Assembly: GCA_944364705.1 (NCBI GenBank)
Contig: CALVWH010000015.1
Location: forward strand, 1-11,213
DNA length: 11,213 nt
Reading direction: 5' to 3'
Source: an uncultured Bacilli bacterium
GTDB lineage: Bacteria > Bacillota_I > Bacilli_A > RF39 > UBA660
A program made the position numbers and the translations under genes. The notes under the pieces are model-generated. The model did not search any database, was not told the origin of the DNA, and saw only the letters and a list, made by a program, of their open reading frames with translations. This document shows, one piece after another, positions 1 to 6,008 of this stretch (the first letter of the stretch is position 1; the number at the start of each line of letters is the position of its first letter).

Positions 1-40
1 AAAAAGTATTTTTCGCTAAAATAAGAAAAATACTTTTTTT
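1..40 (+). terminator. Strong intrinsic terminator of an upstream gene
   Basis: Positions 1-14 and 25-38 are perfect reverse complements (14 bp) with a 10-base loop, and the 3' arm runs into seven T (34-40). The stem is A/T-flanked with a GTA/TAC core. Because the 5' arm begins with A residues, the hairpin could also end transcription coming from the right, such as that of the relic at 73-393. The upstream gene lies outside the window. Confidence 0.85.
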
Positions 41-72
41 ACTGAATAGAAAAATTTTATTTTTTGACTAGG

Positions 73-393
73 TTAAGATATAGATCCTTTGTGTTTAATA
101 ACTGTAAACAGAATACCATAGAAAACAAATAAAATTTTAAAGGTACCTAGAAATAAAACAAAGATTCCAATGATTTTTAAAATAATTGCAATATTCCATT
201 TTAAATTTTTTTTATGAAGAAATAGAACAATCACATCATAACCAACAGTTGATGAATTTTCCTGTAGACATAAAGAATGACCACTACCAACGAAGATACC
301 AGCGAGAAGGACACAAATAAGTGATGGAATATGAAATAAAGATTTGATAAAAAAATTTTTTCTTAAGGAAAAAAATGAATAAAAGGCAATTTT
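73..393 (-). pseudogene. Decayed relic of a YitT-like (DUF161) membrane protein
   Basis: On the minus strand a frame stays open for about 106 codons from 393 down to a TAA at 75-73, but it has no start codon near its 5' end and an in-frame stop lies just upstream (396-394). The translation looks like real membrane protein. A hydrophobic helix with VLLAGIFVGSGHSL is followed by SSTVGYDVIVLFLHKK, then two hydrophobic stretches and a basic end (VIKHKGSIS). Glycine-rich helix, S-x-x-G-x-D-hI, a lysine pair and more helices recall the middle of YitT-family permeases, from memory of the family. No matching N-terminal half was found in the frames read upstream, so it is best seen as a remnant truncated at both ends. 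It explains most of the gene-free stretch 41-543. It could instead be a chance hydrophobic frame in AT-rich DNA. Confidence 0.45.
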
Positions 394-421
394 TTAAGAA
401 AAATTTCTAAATATATCTTCA

Positions 422-450
422 TTTACAGTAAAAACGATTCGTGATATACT
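422..450 (+). promoter_or_regulatory. Promoter of the Nudix operon
   Basis: A -35 TTTACA (422-427) is separated by exactly 17 bp from a -10 TATACT (445-450). A TGA triplet directly upstream of the -10 makes it an extended -10. Transcription should start near 457, leaving a leader of roughly 85 bases before the ATG at 544. Confidence 0.75.
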
Positions 451-543
451 TGAAATAGAAATTTTGTATTTATAAAATATAGAAAAGCCAAAAAATTATT
501 TTCTTTTTTACTTGTTTTTATAAAAAGAAAGGATACAGGAAAA

Positions 544-1059
544 ATGAAAGAAATCATTTATAATTATGATTTGTTAGATCCAAAAGAAATTACGGAAACC
601 GTTATTCGTATGAAAGTCTTGCTTTTTTATGAAGAAAACCTTCTTTTAGGAAATGAAAATCATATTTTTCAGTTTCCAGGTGGACATTTAGAAAATGGAG
701 AAACGTTTGAAGAATGCTTAAAAAGAGAAATTCTAGAAGAAACGGGAATTGAAATTCAAACAGAAGAGATTGAAAAACCATTTTTAAAAATAACGTATTT
801 AAATAAAGATTGGCCAGAAAAAGGAAAAAACAGAAAATCAGAAATCTATTATTATGCGATAAAAACAAAAAAACAACCCGATTTATCGAAAACTTGTTAT
901 ACTGAACATGAAAAAGAAGGAAACTTCACAATCGAACAAATTCCTTTCGTTTCTGTTATAGAAAGAATCAAAGAAAACATTCCCAAAAACAAATTAAATG
1001 AAACGATTGCACCCGATATGATTGAAGCAATAACAGAATATCAGAAAAGAGGAACATAA
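544..1059 (+). CDS. Nudix hydrolase
   Basis: A 171-residue protein with a complete Nudix box at residues 47-69: G47-x5-E53-x7-R61-E62-x2-E65-E66-x-G68, the pattern that binds Mg2+ and positions the pyrophosphate. Just before it, FQFPGG is the usual entry strand. Enzymes of this superfamily cleave a nucleoside diphosphate linked to another group (NDP sugars, oxidised dNTPs, capped or dinucleotide substrates). The substrate cannot be read from this sequence. A tail of about 100 residues follows the box and contains a WPEKGKN insertion typical of no subfamily I can name. There is no signal peptide, so it should be cytoplasmic. The start is supported by AAAGGA (528-533) and AGGA (537-540). It is first in a three-gene unit, and its TAA directly abuts the next ATG. 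Confidence 0.92.
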   Translation: MKEIIYNYDLLDPKEITETVIRMKVLLFYEENLLLGNENHIFQFPGGHLENGETFEECLKREILEETGIEIQTEEIEKPFLKITYLNKDWPEKGKNRKSEIYYYAIKTKKQPDLSKTCYTEHEKEGNFTIEQIPFVSVIERIKENIPKNKLNETIAPDMIEAITEYQKRGT

Positions 1060-1614
1060 ATGAAAGAACAAATCTTATTACAAATGAAAAAAGAAGTAGA
1101 ACAAATCCGAAGAAAAATAAACTTTCATAATGATTTAATCAAAAGAAAAAAAGAATTAGAAAAAGATCCGAAAATAAAAGAATATTTAGAATTAATCAAA
1201 ACATTAGAAGATGATTTCTTTAAAGAAGATGCACATATTAGAAAAACACAAAGAGAACTTATTACTTCGGTATACCGCAAACATCTTTTCGAAATAAAAG
1301 AGACCAATCAAATTTATGTATACATAGGAACTTTTTGCCGCAGTACTTCTATGCAGGAAGAAGACATTCGAGTAAAATATTCCGATCCAGAAGCAGATTA
1401 TCGGATTTATTGGAATATAGAACAACCATATGCGGAAAATATTCCAATTATGAAATGTGAAAAATTTGAGGAAGAACATATCATCTTAAATTCCGAATCT
1501 TATTTTCGTGAATCCTTATATTATAAAATACAACGAGAATTTTTTGAATTCGCAGTAAAACAAAATCAAGAAGTAGCAAAGAAAAAAATTCTTGAAAAAT
1601 ACGGAAAACGATAA
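1060..1614 (+). CDS. Hypothetical protein with helical N-terminus
   Basis: I do not recognise this 184-residue protein. Residues 1-80 are strongly charged and helix-forming (K/E/R-rich, no glycine or tryptophan, probable coiled coil). Residues about 83-145 look like a small beta-rich domain with YVYIGTFCR, an acidic stretch and IYWNIEQPY. Residues 148-184 form another helix ending in a basic tail. There is no signal peptide or membrane segment. Only two cysteines (93, 133) are present, so no zinc site is apparent. The ATG follows the Nudix stop with no gap, and AGAGGA (1048-1053) inside the Nudix gene serves as ribosome binding site, so translation is probably coupled. Position between two phosphoester-cleaving enzymes hints at a shared pathway, but that is only context. 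Confidence 0.85.
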   Translation: MKEQILLQMKKEVEQIRRKINFHNDLIKRKKELEKDPKIKEYLELIKTLEDDFFKEDAHIRKTQRELITSVYRKHLFEIKETNQIYVYIGTFCRSTSMQEEDIRVKYSDPEADYRIYWNIEQPYAENIPIMKCEKFEEEHIILNSESYFRESLYYKIQREFFEFAVKQNQEVAKKKILEKYGKR

Positions 1615-1627
1615 AATAGGAGGATTT

Positions 1628-2728
1628 ATGATCGTAAAAAATAACTATGATAAATGTTTAACCAATTTTGCTTGTTCCATTCGAAAATATTTTGAATTAG
1701 AATATCATCATAAAACATTAAAAGAAGTTGATGACCTTTTGGAAAGATATCAACCAGAAAATGTTGTTGTTCTTTTATTTGATGGTATGGGATCTAGAAT
1801 TTTAAAGCGTACTCTTGAAGAAGAATCATTTTTTCGAAAACACCAAATCGAAGAAATTACCACTGTTTTTCCAGCAACGACCACAGCAGCAACAACTTCT
1901 ATGAAAACAGGATTAAATCCGGTAGAACATGGATGGCTTGGATGGAACACGTATTTATCGCCAATAAAAAAAACCATTACCTTATTTCGGGATTGTGAAA
2001 AAGCCAAAACAGACGTTTGTATGGAATTTGTAAGAGAAAAAGAACGGTTTGTTTCCAAAACTATTGTGAAAGAAATTAATGAAAATAAAAAATTCCAAGC
2101 ATTAGAAATTTCTCCATTTGGAGATCATCCATATGAAAACTTAGAAGATATGTTTCACCAAATGGAAGAAGAAACAAAGAAAAAAGGGAAAAAATATATT
2201 TATGTTTATGACGAGGAACCGGATGCGACAATGCATCTTTACGGATCTGATCATTTAGAAGTAAGAACATTAATTGAAAAACGAAGCAAAAAATTAGAAG
2301 AACTATGTTCCCGTTTAAAAAATACGATAATTTTCGTTGTTGCTGATCATGGTCATATTACAGCAGAACCAATATATTTAAAAGATTATCCAGATATTTT
2401 AGACATGTTAGAAAGAACAACATCGATTGAACCAAGAGCCGTTTCGTTCAAAGTAAAAGAAGGAAAACAAAAACAGTTTGTTGATATCTTTCAAAAAACG
2501 TTTGGAAATTATTTTTCTTTGTATACAAAAAAAGAGATTATGGATAGTAAACTATTTGGCGATGGAAAAGAATGCGAATGGTTTGAAGAAGCCATTGGCG
2601 ATTATTTAGCAATCGCTGAACATTCCAATAAATACCTAGTTGACGAAGGGGATCACATTTTATATTCCCAGCATGCTGGATATACCGATGATGAAATTTA
2701 CGTACCATTGATTATGTGGCATTCATGA
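1628..2728 (+). CDS. Alkaline-phosphatase-superfamily phosphodiesterase (NPP-like)
   Basis: A 366-residue metal-dependent phosphoesterase of the COG1524-type nucleotide pyrophosphatase/phosphodiesterase group. The metal and catalytic signatures appear in family order: LLFDGMGSR (metal D52), TVFPATTTAATT with the likely threonine nucleophile at 84/85, GLNPVEHGWLGW, YDEEPDATMHLYG (D199, H203), VADHGH (D240, H241) and SQHAGYTDDE (H349). Together these make a complete two-metal site. Neither a signal peptide nor membrane helices are visible, so it should act in the cytoplasm. The ATG at 1628 is chosen over an in-frame ATG at 1592 because AGGAGG (1618-1623) sits four bases upstream of it and 1592 would overlap the preceding gene. 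It lies 13 bases after that gene, in one unit with the Nudix hydrolase. Substrate unknown; phosphonoacetate-type or nucleotide diesters are possible. Confidence 0.88.
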   Translation: MIVKNNYDKCLTNFACSIRKYFELEYHHKTLKEVDDLLERYQPENVVVLLFDGMGSRILKRTLEEESFFRKHQIEEITTVFPATTTAATTSMKTGLNPVEHGWLGWNTYLSPIKKTITLFRDCEKAKTDVCMEFVREKERFVSKTIVKEINENKKFQALEISPFGDHPYENLEDMFHQMEEETKKKGKKYIYVYDEEPDATMHLYGSDHLEVRTLIEKRSKKLEELCSRLKNTIIFVVADHGHITAEPIYLKDYPDILDMLERTTSIEPRAVSFKVKEGKQKQFVDIFQKTFGNYFSLYTKKEIMDSKLFGDGKECEWFEEAIGDYLAIAEHSNKYLVDEGDHILYSQHAGYTDDEIYVPLIMWHS

Positions 2729-2758
2729 TATAGAACTTTGAAAACATAACGTTCTATA
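2729..2758 (+). other. Inverted repeat after the phosphodiesterase gene
   Basis: TATAGAAC (2729-2736) and GTTCTATA (2751-2758) form a perfect 8-bp stem with a 14-base loop directly behind the stop codon. The downstream sequence is AAAATCTTTC and not a clean T-run, so it may be an mRNA-end stabiliser or weak terminator; a cleaner one follows at 2856-2906. Confidence 0.45.
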
Positions 2759-2855
2759 AAAATCTTTCTTTGCATAGTTTTTATTAAATTAAAAAATTAG
2801 AAAAAATAGGAACTTAAAATATGCAAAAAAAGAAAAAGAACATAAATTAAAAAAG

Positions 2856-2906
2856 ATATGGAATCAAAAAAAGATTTGTTTCTAAAATAAGATTCCATAT
2901 ATTTTT
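2856..2906 (+). terminator. Intrinsic terminator-like hairpin
   Basis: ATATGGAATC (2856-2865) pairs perfectly with GATTCCATAT (2891-2900), 10 bp with a 25-base loop, followed by ATTTTTATT. It most likely ends the 544-2728 unit. The loop is long for a classic terminator. The remaining bases of the 2729-2976 gap hold only a 10-codon lysine-rich ATG frame at 2821, which I do not call. Confidence 0.6.
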
Positions 2907-2907
2907 A

Positions 2908-2936
2908 TTGGTCTTTACTTGAAAATATGATACAAT
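2908..2936 (+). promoter_or_regulatory. Promoter of the PH-like gene
   Basis: TTGGTC (2908-2913), 17 bp, TACAAT (2931-2936), with TGA immediately before the -10 giving an extended -10. The -35 is only half consensus, which the extended -10 may compensate. The promoter starts within a few bases of the end of the preceding hairpin. Confidence 0.6.
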
Positions 2937-2976
2937 AGCAATAAGAAGTGATTTTTGAAAGAAAGTAGGCGGTATT

Positions 2977-3429
2977 GTGGCAGGTGTTGTATACGAAAAA
3001 GTAAAAAAATTTAAAAGAAAATATCCAATGACAGTTGCTTGGAGACTTAAAAAACATAGTAAGATTATCGAAATGCATTTAAATCCTGGAGAAGTGGTCA
3101 AATATGCATTTGCCGCTCAAAAAAACGATAATCCATTTGATATTATCACAACCAATGCGATTGCTCTTACTAATAAAAGAATTTTGATTGCCAATAAACG
3201 ATTACTTTTTGGCTATTCCTTTACTGCGATAACTCCAGATTTATTCAACGATTTAAAAGTAACGATGGGGCTTATTTGGGGAAAAGTATACATTGATATG
3301 GTAAAAGAATTTGTTCCCTTATCTCACATCCAAAAAGAAGCATTACCAGAAATCGAAACTTGTGTTACCGAGTATATGATGGAAGAAAAGAAAAAATATG
3401 CGTCAAGAAAAGCTAATATGAATTCCTAA
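2977..3429 (+). CDS. Bacterial PH-domain-like protein
   Basis: A 150-residue cytoplasmic protein. After a basic N-terminus (KKFKRKYP) comes a helix, then 'LNPGEVVKYAFAAQ', a polar loop and 'ALTNKRILIANKRLLFG'. The lipPGE...TNKRhhh pattern is what bacterial PH-like domains (bPH families) show at strands 1-3. Residues about 34-130 would form the domain, and a lysine-rich helix closes the protein. Such domains are often membrane-associated or stress-linked, but no specific role can be assigned. The start is GTG at 2977, with AGGCGG (2967-2972) four bases upstream; no in-frame ATG fits. It is a single-gene unit between its own promoter (2908-2936) and terminator (3428-3456). Confidence 0.75.
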   Translation: MAGVVYEKVKKFKRKYPMTVAWRLKKHSKIIEMHLNPGEVVKYAFAAQKNDNPFDIITTNAIALTNKRILIANKRLLFGYSFTAITPDLFNDLKVTMGLIWGKVYIDMVKEFVPLSHIQKEALPEIETCVTEYMMEEKKKYASRKANMNS

Positions 3430-3456
3430 CATTCCTATGGGAATGTTTTTCTTTTT
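3428..3456 (+). terminator. Intrinsic terminator of the PH-like gene
   Basis: AACATTCC (3428-3435) pairs with GGAATGTT (3440-3447) around a TATG loop, overlapping the stop codon, and is followed by T-rich sequence (TTTTTCTTTTTT). A compact, convincing hairpin. Confidence 0.88.
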
Positions 3457-3481
3457 TCTAGGAAAAATCTACTTAGATTCG

Positions 3482-3510
3482 TTGAAAAAAGAAAAAAATC
3501 ATGATATGAT
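3482..3510 (+). promoter_or_regulatory. Promoter of the AI-2E-family gene
   Basis: TTGAAA (3482-3487), 17 bp, TATGAT (3505-3510), with TGA just before the -10 (extended -10). The leader to the start at 3573 is about 55 bases and contains a small TTTGTTT/AAACAAA dyad (3520-3538). No other promoter was recognised before the T-box, so this one may also feed the alanine operon. Confidence 0.75.
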
Positions 3511-3572
3511 AAGCATAGATTTGTTTAAAAAAAACAAAAGTGGAATCATAATAAGTGAAAGGGGGAATTTTT

Positions 3573-4730
3573 TTGTTTTTAAAAAGAGATAACAACCATA
3601 TCGATAAAGGGAAAATTAACGACATTTTACATATTAGTAATAAAATTTTACGAGTTTTTTACGTGCTCATTTTTATTGTGTGCATCTATGTTGTTACGAT
3701 TGTATCCAAAGAATGGAAAATTTTAACCTTTCTTTTGGATTTATTAAAAATCATTTTTCCTTTATTTATGGGATTAGTCATTGCTTGGATTTTCGAGCCT
3801 CTGGTAAAAAAACTTACCAAAAGAAAAATTCGTAGAGGTTTTGCAGTAACCATTGTTTATTTATTATTTTTAGGTGTACTAGCCTTGATGATTGGAATGA
3901 TCATTCCATTAATATCCGATCAAATTAATGATTTTGCTGCTAGTATCCCATCCTTAATTGATACCGTAAAAGGATGGATTCAAAATCTCTTAAATCCATT
4001 GGAAGATATCAAAGGATTTGATGTTCCTGCATTTGAAAAAGATTTATTTCAACAGATCGCAAATTTTGGAATGGGTTTAATGAACGAACTTCCAATGCTT
4101 ACTGTTGAAGTGGTAAAAACATTGATTTCTGGATTTGGAACCTTTTTAGTAGGACTTGTAATCGGATTTTATATGTTGATTAGTTTTGAAGATGCAGCCG
4201 ATACCATTTTAACGTTGATTCCAAAGAATGCTCGAAAAAATACAAAAGAATTAATGGATCAAGTAAATACTTCTTTGCGAAGCTTTGTCAATGGAGCCTT
4301 AGTGGATTGTAGTGTTGTTTTTCTTATCAGTTCGATTGCTTTCACAGCGATTGGATTAAAAGCTTCTTTGATTTTTGGACTTTTTTGTGGAGTCACGAAC
4401 GTCATTCCTTATGCAGGTCCTTATATTGGTGGTGCACCAGCAGTATTGGTTGGTTTTGCCCAAGGACCAACGACTGGGATTTTGACACTTATTTCCATTG
4501 TAGCGATTCAGTTTATCGAAGGAAATTTCTTACAACCATTTATTATGAGTAAAACAACGAAATTGCATCCAGTAACCATTATTTTAGGTTTATTGATTTT
4601 TGGACATTTTTTTGGTATTATAGGAATGGTTGTTTCAACGCCAATTATTGCGGTAGCAAAAACAATTTTCTTTTATTTCGACCGCAAATATCAAATTCTT
4701 AATTTTCAAAGTGAAGAGAAAGAAGAGTAG
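3573..4730 (+). CDS. AI-2E transporter family membrane protein (YrrI-like)
   Basis: A 385-residue polytopic membrane protein of the AI-2E exporter/permease family (PF01594). Hydrophobic helices lie near 27-45, 52-75, 91-115, 183-205, 245-272, 276-300, 303-320 and 335-368. The soluble loop at 116-180 between the third and fourth is characteristic. Family signatures are NVIPYAGPYIGG (276-287), QFIEGNFLQP with E316, and GHFFGIIGMVVSTP. Members export small molecules or act as antiporters; the substrate is not predictable. The start is taken as TTG 3573, because AAAGGGGGA (3558-3566) lies six bases upstream, whereas the GTG at 3555 would itself precede that site. In Bacillus subtilis the relative YrrI sits next to alaS, so this position just before the alaS operon is probably conserved synteny. 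Confidence 0.9.
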   Translation: MFLKRDNNHIDKGKINDILHISNKILRVFYVLIFIVCIYVVTIVSKEWKILTFLLDLLKIIFPLFMGLVIAWIFEPLVKKLTKRKIRRGFAVTIVYLLFLGVLALMIGMIIPLISDQINDFAASIPSLIDTVKGWIQNLLNPLEDIKGFDVPAFEKDLFQQIANFGMGLMNELPMLTVEVVKTLISGFGTFLVGLVIGFYMLISFEDAADTILTLIPKNARKNTKELMDQVNTSLRSFVNGALVDCSVVFLISSIAFTAIGLKASLIFGLFCGVTNVIPYAGPYIGGAPAVLVGFAQGPTTGILTLISIVAIQFIEGNFLQPFIMSKTTKLHPVTIILGLLIFGHFFGIIGMVVSTPIIAVAKTIFFYFDRKYQILNFQSEEKEE

Positions 4731-4746
4731 AGAGTCTTCCTTTTTT
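4722..4746 (+). terminator. Weak terminator candidate before the T-box
   Basis: GAAGA (4722-4726) and TCTTC (4735-4739) can pair around an eight-base loop and are followed by C and six T (4741-4746). Five base pairs overlapping a stop codon is marginal. If inactive, the AI-2E transcript runs into the T-box. I saw no TGnTATAAT-type promoter between about 4600 and 4740. Confidence 0.25.
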
Positions 4747-4909
4747 AAAGAGAGTTTACGGTTGGTGAAAGTAAATAAAAAGAACTCTTGAAGCTACTTT
4801 TAAATGCAAGCAAACCTTGCCGGTAGAAACCGTTATCGAAAATAAGAACCAATTAGGATGGTACCACGGCATTAAGTTAAAAAAAAAATAGAAACGATGC
4901 CGTTTTTTT
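4744..4909 (+). promoter_or_regulatory. T-box riboswitch, alanine-specific (GCU specifier)
   Basis: All main T-box parts are present. The AGAGAG-type stem I base leads into the apical GGTTGGTGAAA (4760-4770) held by TTTAC/GTAAA. The specifier region TGAA-GCT-AC carries codon GCU (alanine) at 4793-4795, followed by the conserved purine. Stem III is CGGT-AGAA-ACCG (4821-4832) with the conserved CCGTTATC. The T-box AGGATGGTACCACG lies at 4855-4868 in the antiterminator. The competing terminator is ACGGCAT (4866-4872) with ATGCCGT (4897-4903), then seven T (4903-4909). Uncharged tRNA-Ala should stabilise the antiterminator and let transcription enter the downstream operon. The alanine specifier agrees with alaS 1.1 kb downstream. 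The exact 5' limit is uncertain by about 20 bases. Confidence 0.95.
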
Positions 4910-4919
4910 AGGAGGATTT

Positions 4920-5459
4920 ATGGAAAAGAAAAAAACAATTATTTTTTTATTATCAGGAAAAGCAGAAAGTGGAAAAGATAAAGTAGCCCAAATCATTATT
5001 CAATTGTGTAAAGATAAAAAAGTCAAAAAAGTATCTTATGCATATTATTTAAAACATTATATAAAAGAAATTTTTGGTTGGGATGGAAAAGAAGAAACCA
5101 AACCTCGGACCCTTTTACAAAATTTTGGATATTCCTTTCTACGCGAAAAAATAGATCCTTATCTCTTAATCCGAAGAACTTGTGAAGATATTCAAGTTTT
5201 CTCTTATTTTTATGATATAATTTTAGTAACGGATGCTCGGCTAAAAGAAGAAATTGAAATTCCAAAACAAAAATTTCCTGAGGTTTATTCGATTCGTATT
5301 GAAAGAAACGATTGGAAAAGTAAATTAACCGAAGAAGAAAAAAAACATGAGACCGAAACCGCTTTAGATCAGTATTCGTCCTTCGATTATGTCCTTCAAA
5401 ACGAAGAACATATGGAAGAAAATATAGAAAAAATAGTAAGAGAGGTTATTTATGAATAA
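4920..5459 (+). CDS. Deoxynucleoside-monophosphate-kinase-like P-loop protein
   Basis: A 179-residue P-loop kinase. The Walker A motif is GKAESGKD (residues 13-20), ending in aspartate instead of S/T. That variant is typical of phage-type dNMP kinases (T4 gene 1-like) and some adenylate-kinase-like proteins. LVTDARLKEEI (about 101-111) is the core strand with its acidic residue. HETETALD, then FDYVLQNE near the C-terminus, match the 'ETALD...FDyvi.N' end of that family. The expected reaction is ATP-dependent phosphorylation of a (deoxy)nucleoside monophosphate, in the cytoplasm. AGGAGG (4910-4915) sits right behind the T-box terminator, so this is the first gene released when antitermination occurs. 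It overlaps the next gene by eight bases. Substrate uncertain; it may be a standalone kinase recruited from phage. Confidence 0.75.
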   Translation: MEKKKTIIFLLSGKAESGKDKVAQIIIQLCKDKKVKKVSYAYYLKHYIKEIFGWDGKEETKPRTLLQNFGYSFLREKIDPYLLIRRTCEDIQVFSYFYDIILVTDARLKEEIEIPKQKFPEVYSIRIERNDWKSKLTEEEKKHETETALDQYSSFDYVLQNEEHMEENIEKIVREVIYE

Positions 5460-6003
5460 AATTATTGCTGTTGTAGGAATGTGTGGAAGTGGAAAATCTG
5501 TTGTTTGTGATTGGCTTGAAAAAGAAGGATATCAAAAAGTATATTTTGGTGGTGTTATTTACCGTGAAATGGAAAAACAAAACATCGAAATTACTCCGGA
5601 TAGTCAAAAAGAATTTCGTGAAAACTTAAGAAAAGAACATGGAATGGGAGTGGTTGCTAAAATTTTACTTCCTGAAATTGAAGATCTTAGCAAAAAAGGA
5701 AACGTTGTTTTAGATGGACTTTATTCTTGGGATGAATATAAAATTTTAAAAGAACGGTTTCCAGATAACCTTTTCATGGTTTGTATTTTTGCCGATAAAG
5801 AAATTCGTTATGAGCGTATTGCAAACCGAAAAGATCGTCCATTTTCAAAAGAAGATGCCATAAAAAGAGATATTGCTGAAATCGAAAATTCGGCGAAAGG
5901 TGGACCAATTGCTTTTGCTGATTACTACATTGATAATAATGGAACCATGAAAACCTATGAAAAAAGATTTTATAAAATTTTAGAAAAAATAAACGAGAGG
6001 TGA
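5452..6003 (+). CDS. UPF0200 / dephospho-CoA-kinase-like nucleotide kinase
   Basis: A 183-residue P-loop kinase with Walker A GMCGSGKS (9-16). Further motifs follow in the order of the CoaE-related UPF0200 group, best known from archaea: VYFGGVIYREM, ITPDSQKEFRENLRKEHGM, VVLDGLYSWDEY (the acidic strand), YERIANRKDRP (lid arginines) and FADYYIDNNGTM near the end. Canonical bacterial CoaE is somewhat longer and lacks the 'ITpds...lR..hG' block, so I would not name this coaE. It likely transfers phosphate from ATP to a nucleotide or a similar small molecule; the substrate is unknown. The ATG sits inside the end of the preceding kinase gene, with AGAGG (5441-5445) as ribosome binding site. Its TGA lies five bases before the alaS ATG, so translation through the three genes is probably coupled. 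Confidence 0.78.
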   Translation: MNKIIAVVGMCGSGKSVVCDWLEKEGYQKVYFGGVIYREMEKQNIEITPDSQKEFRENLRKEHGMGVVAKILLPEIEDLSKKGNVVLDGLYSWDEYKILKERFPDNLFMVCIFADKEIRYERIANRKDRPFSKEDAIKRDIAEIENSAKGGPIAFADYYIDNNGTMKTYEKRFYKILEKINER

Positions 6004-6008
6004 TTGAC

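Noticed and set aside
1592..1627. ATG at 1592 as the phosphodiesterase start
   Set aside because: It would overlap the preceding gene and add a non-homologous leader; AGGAGG sits correctly before ATG 1628.
2821..2850. Ten-codon lysine-rich frame between the hairpins
   Set aside because: Low complexity (M, Q, then K), no ribosome binding site, expected by chance in A-rich DNA.
2847..3101. Minus-strand 84-codon hydrophobic frame
   Set aside because: It is the antisense shadow of the PH-like gene and the terminator region; no family pattern and no ribosome binding site.
3555..3572. GTG at 3555 as the AI-2E-family start
   Set aside because: The ribosome binding site AAAGGGGGA lies downstream of it, so it would be translated rather than used; TTG 3573 fits.
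6000..6008. GTG at 6000 as the alaS start, three codons upstream
   Set aside because: It falls in the GAGAGG ribosome binding site and overlaps the preceding stop; ATG 6009 has proper spacing and begins MNLKDLY, as is typical for AlaRS.
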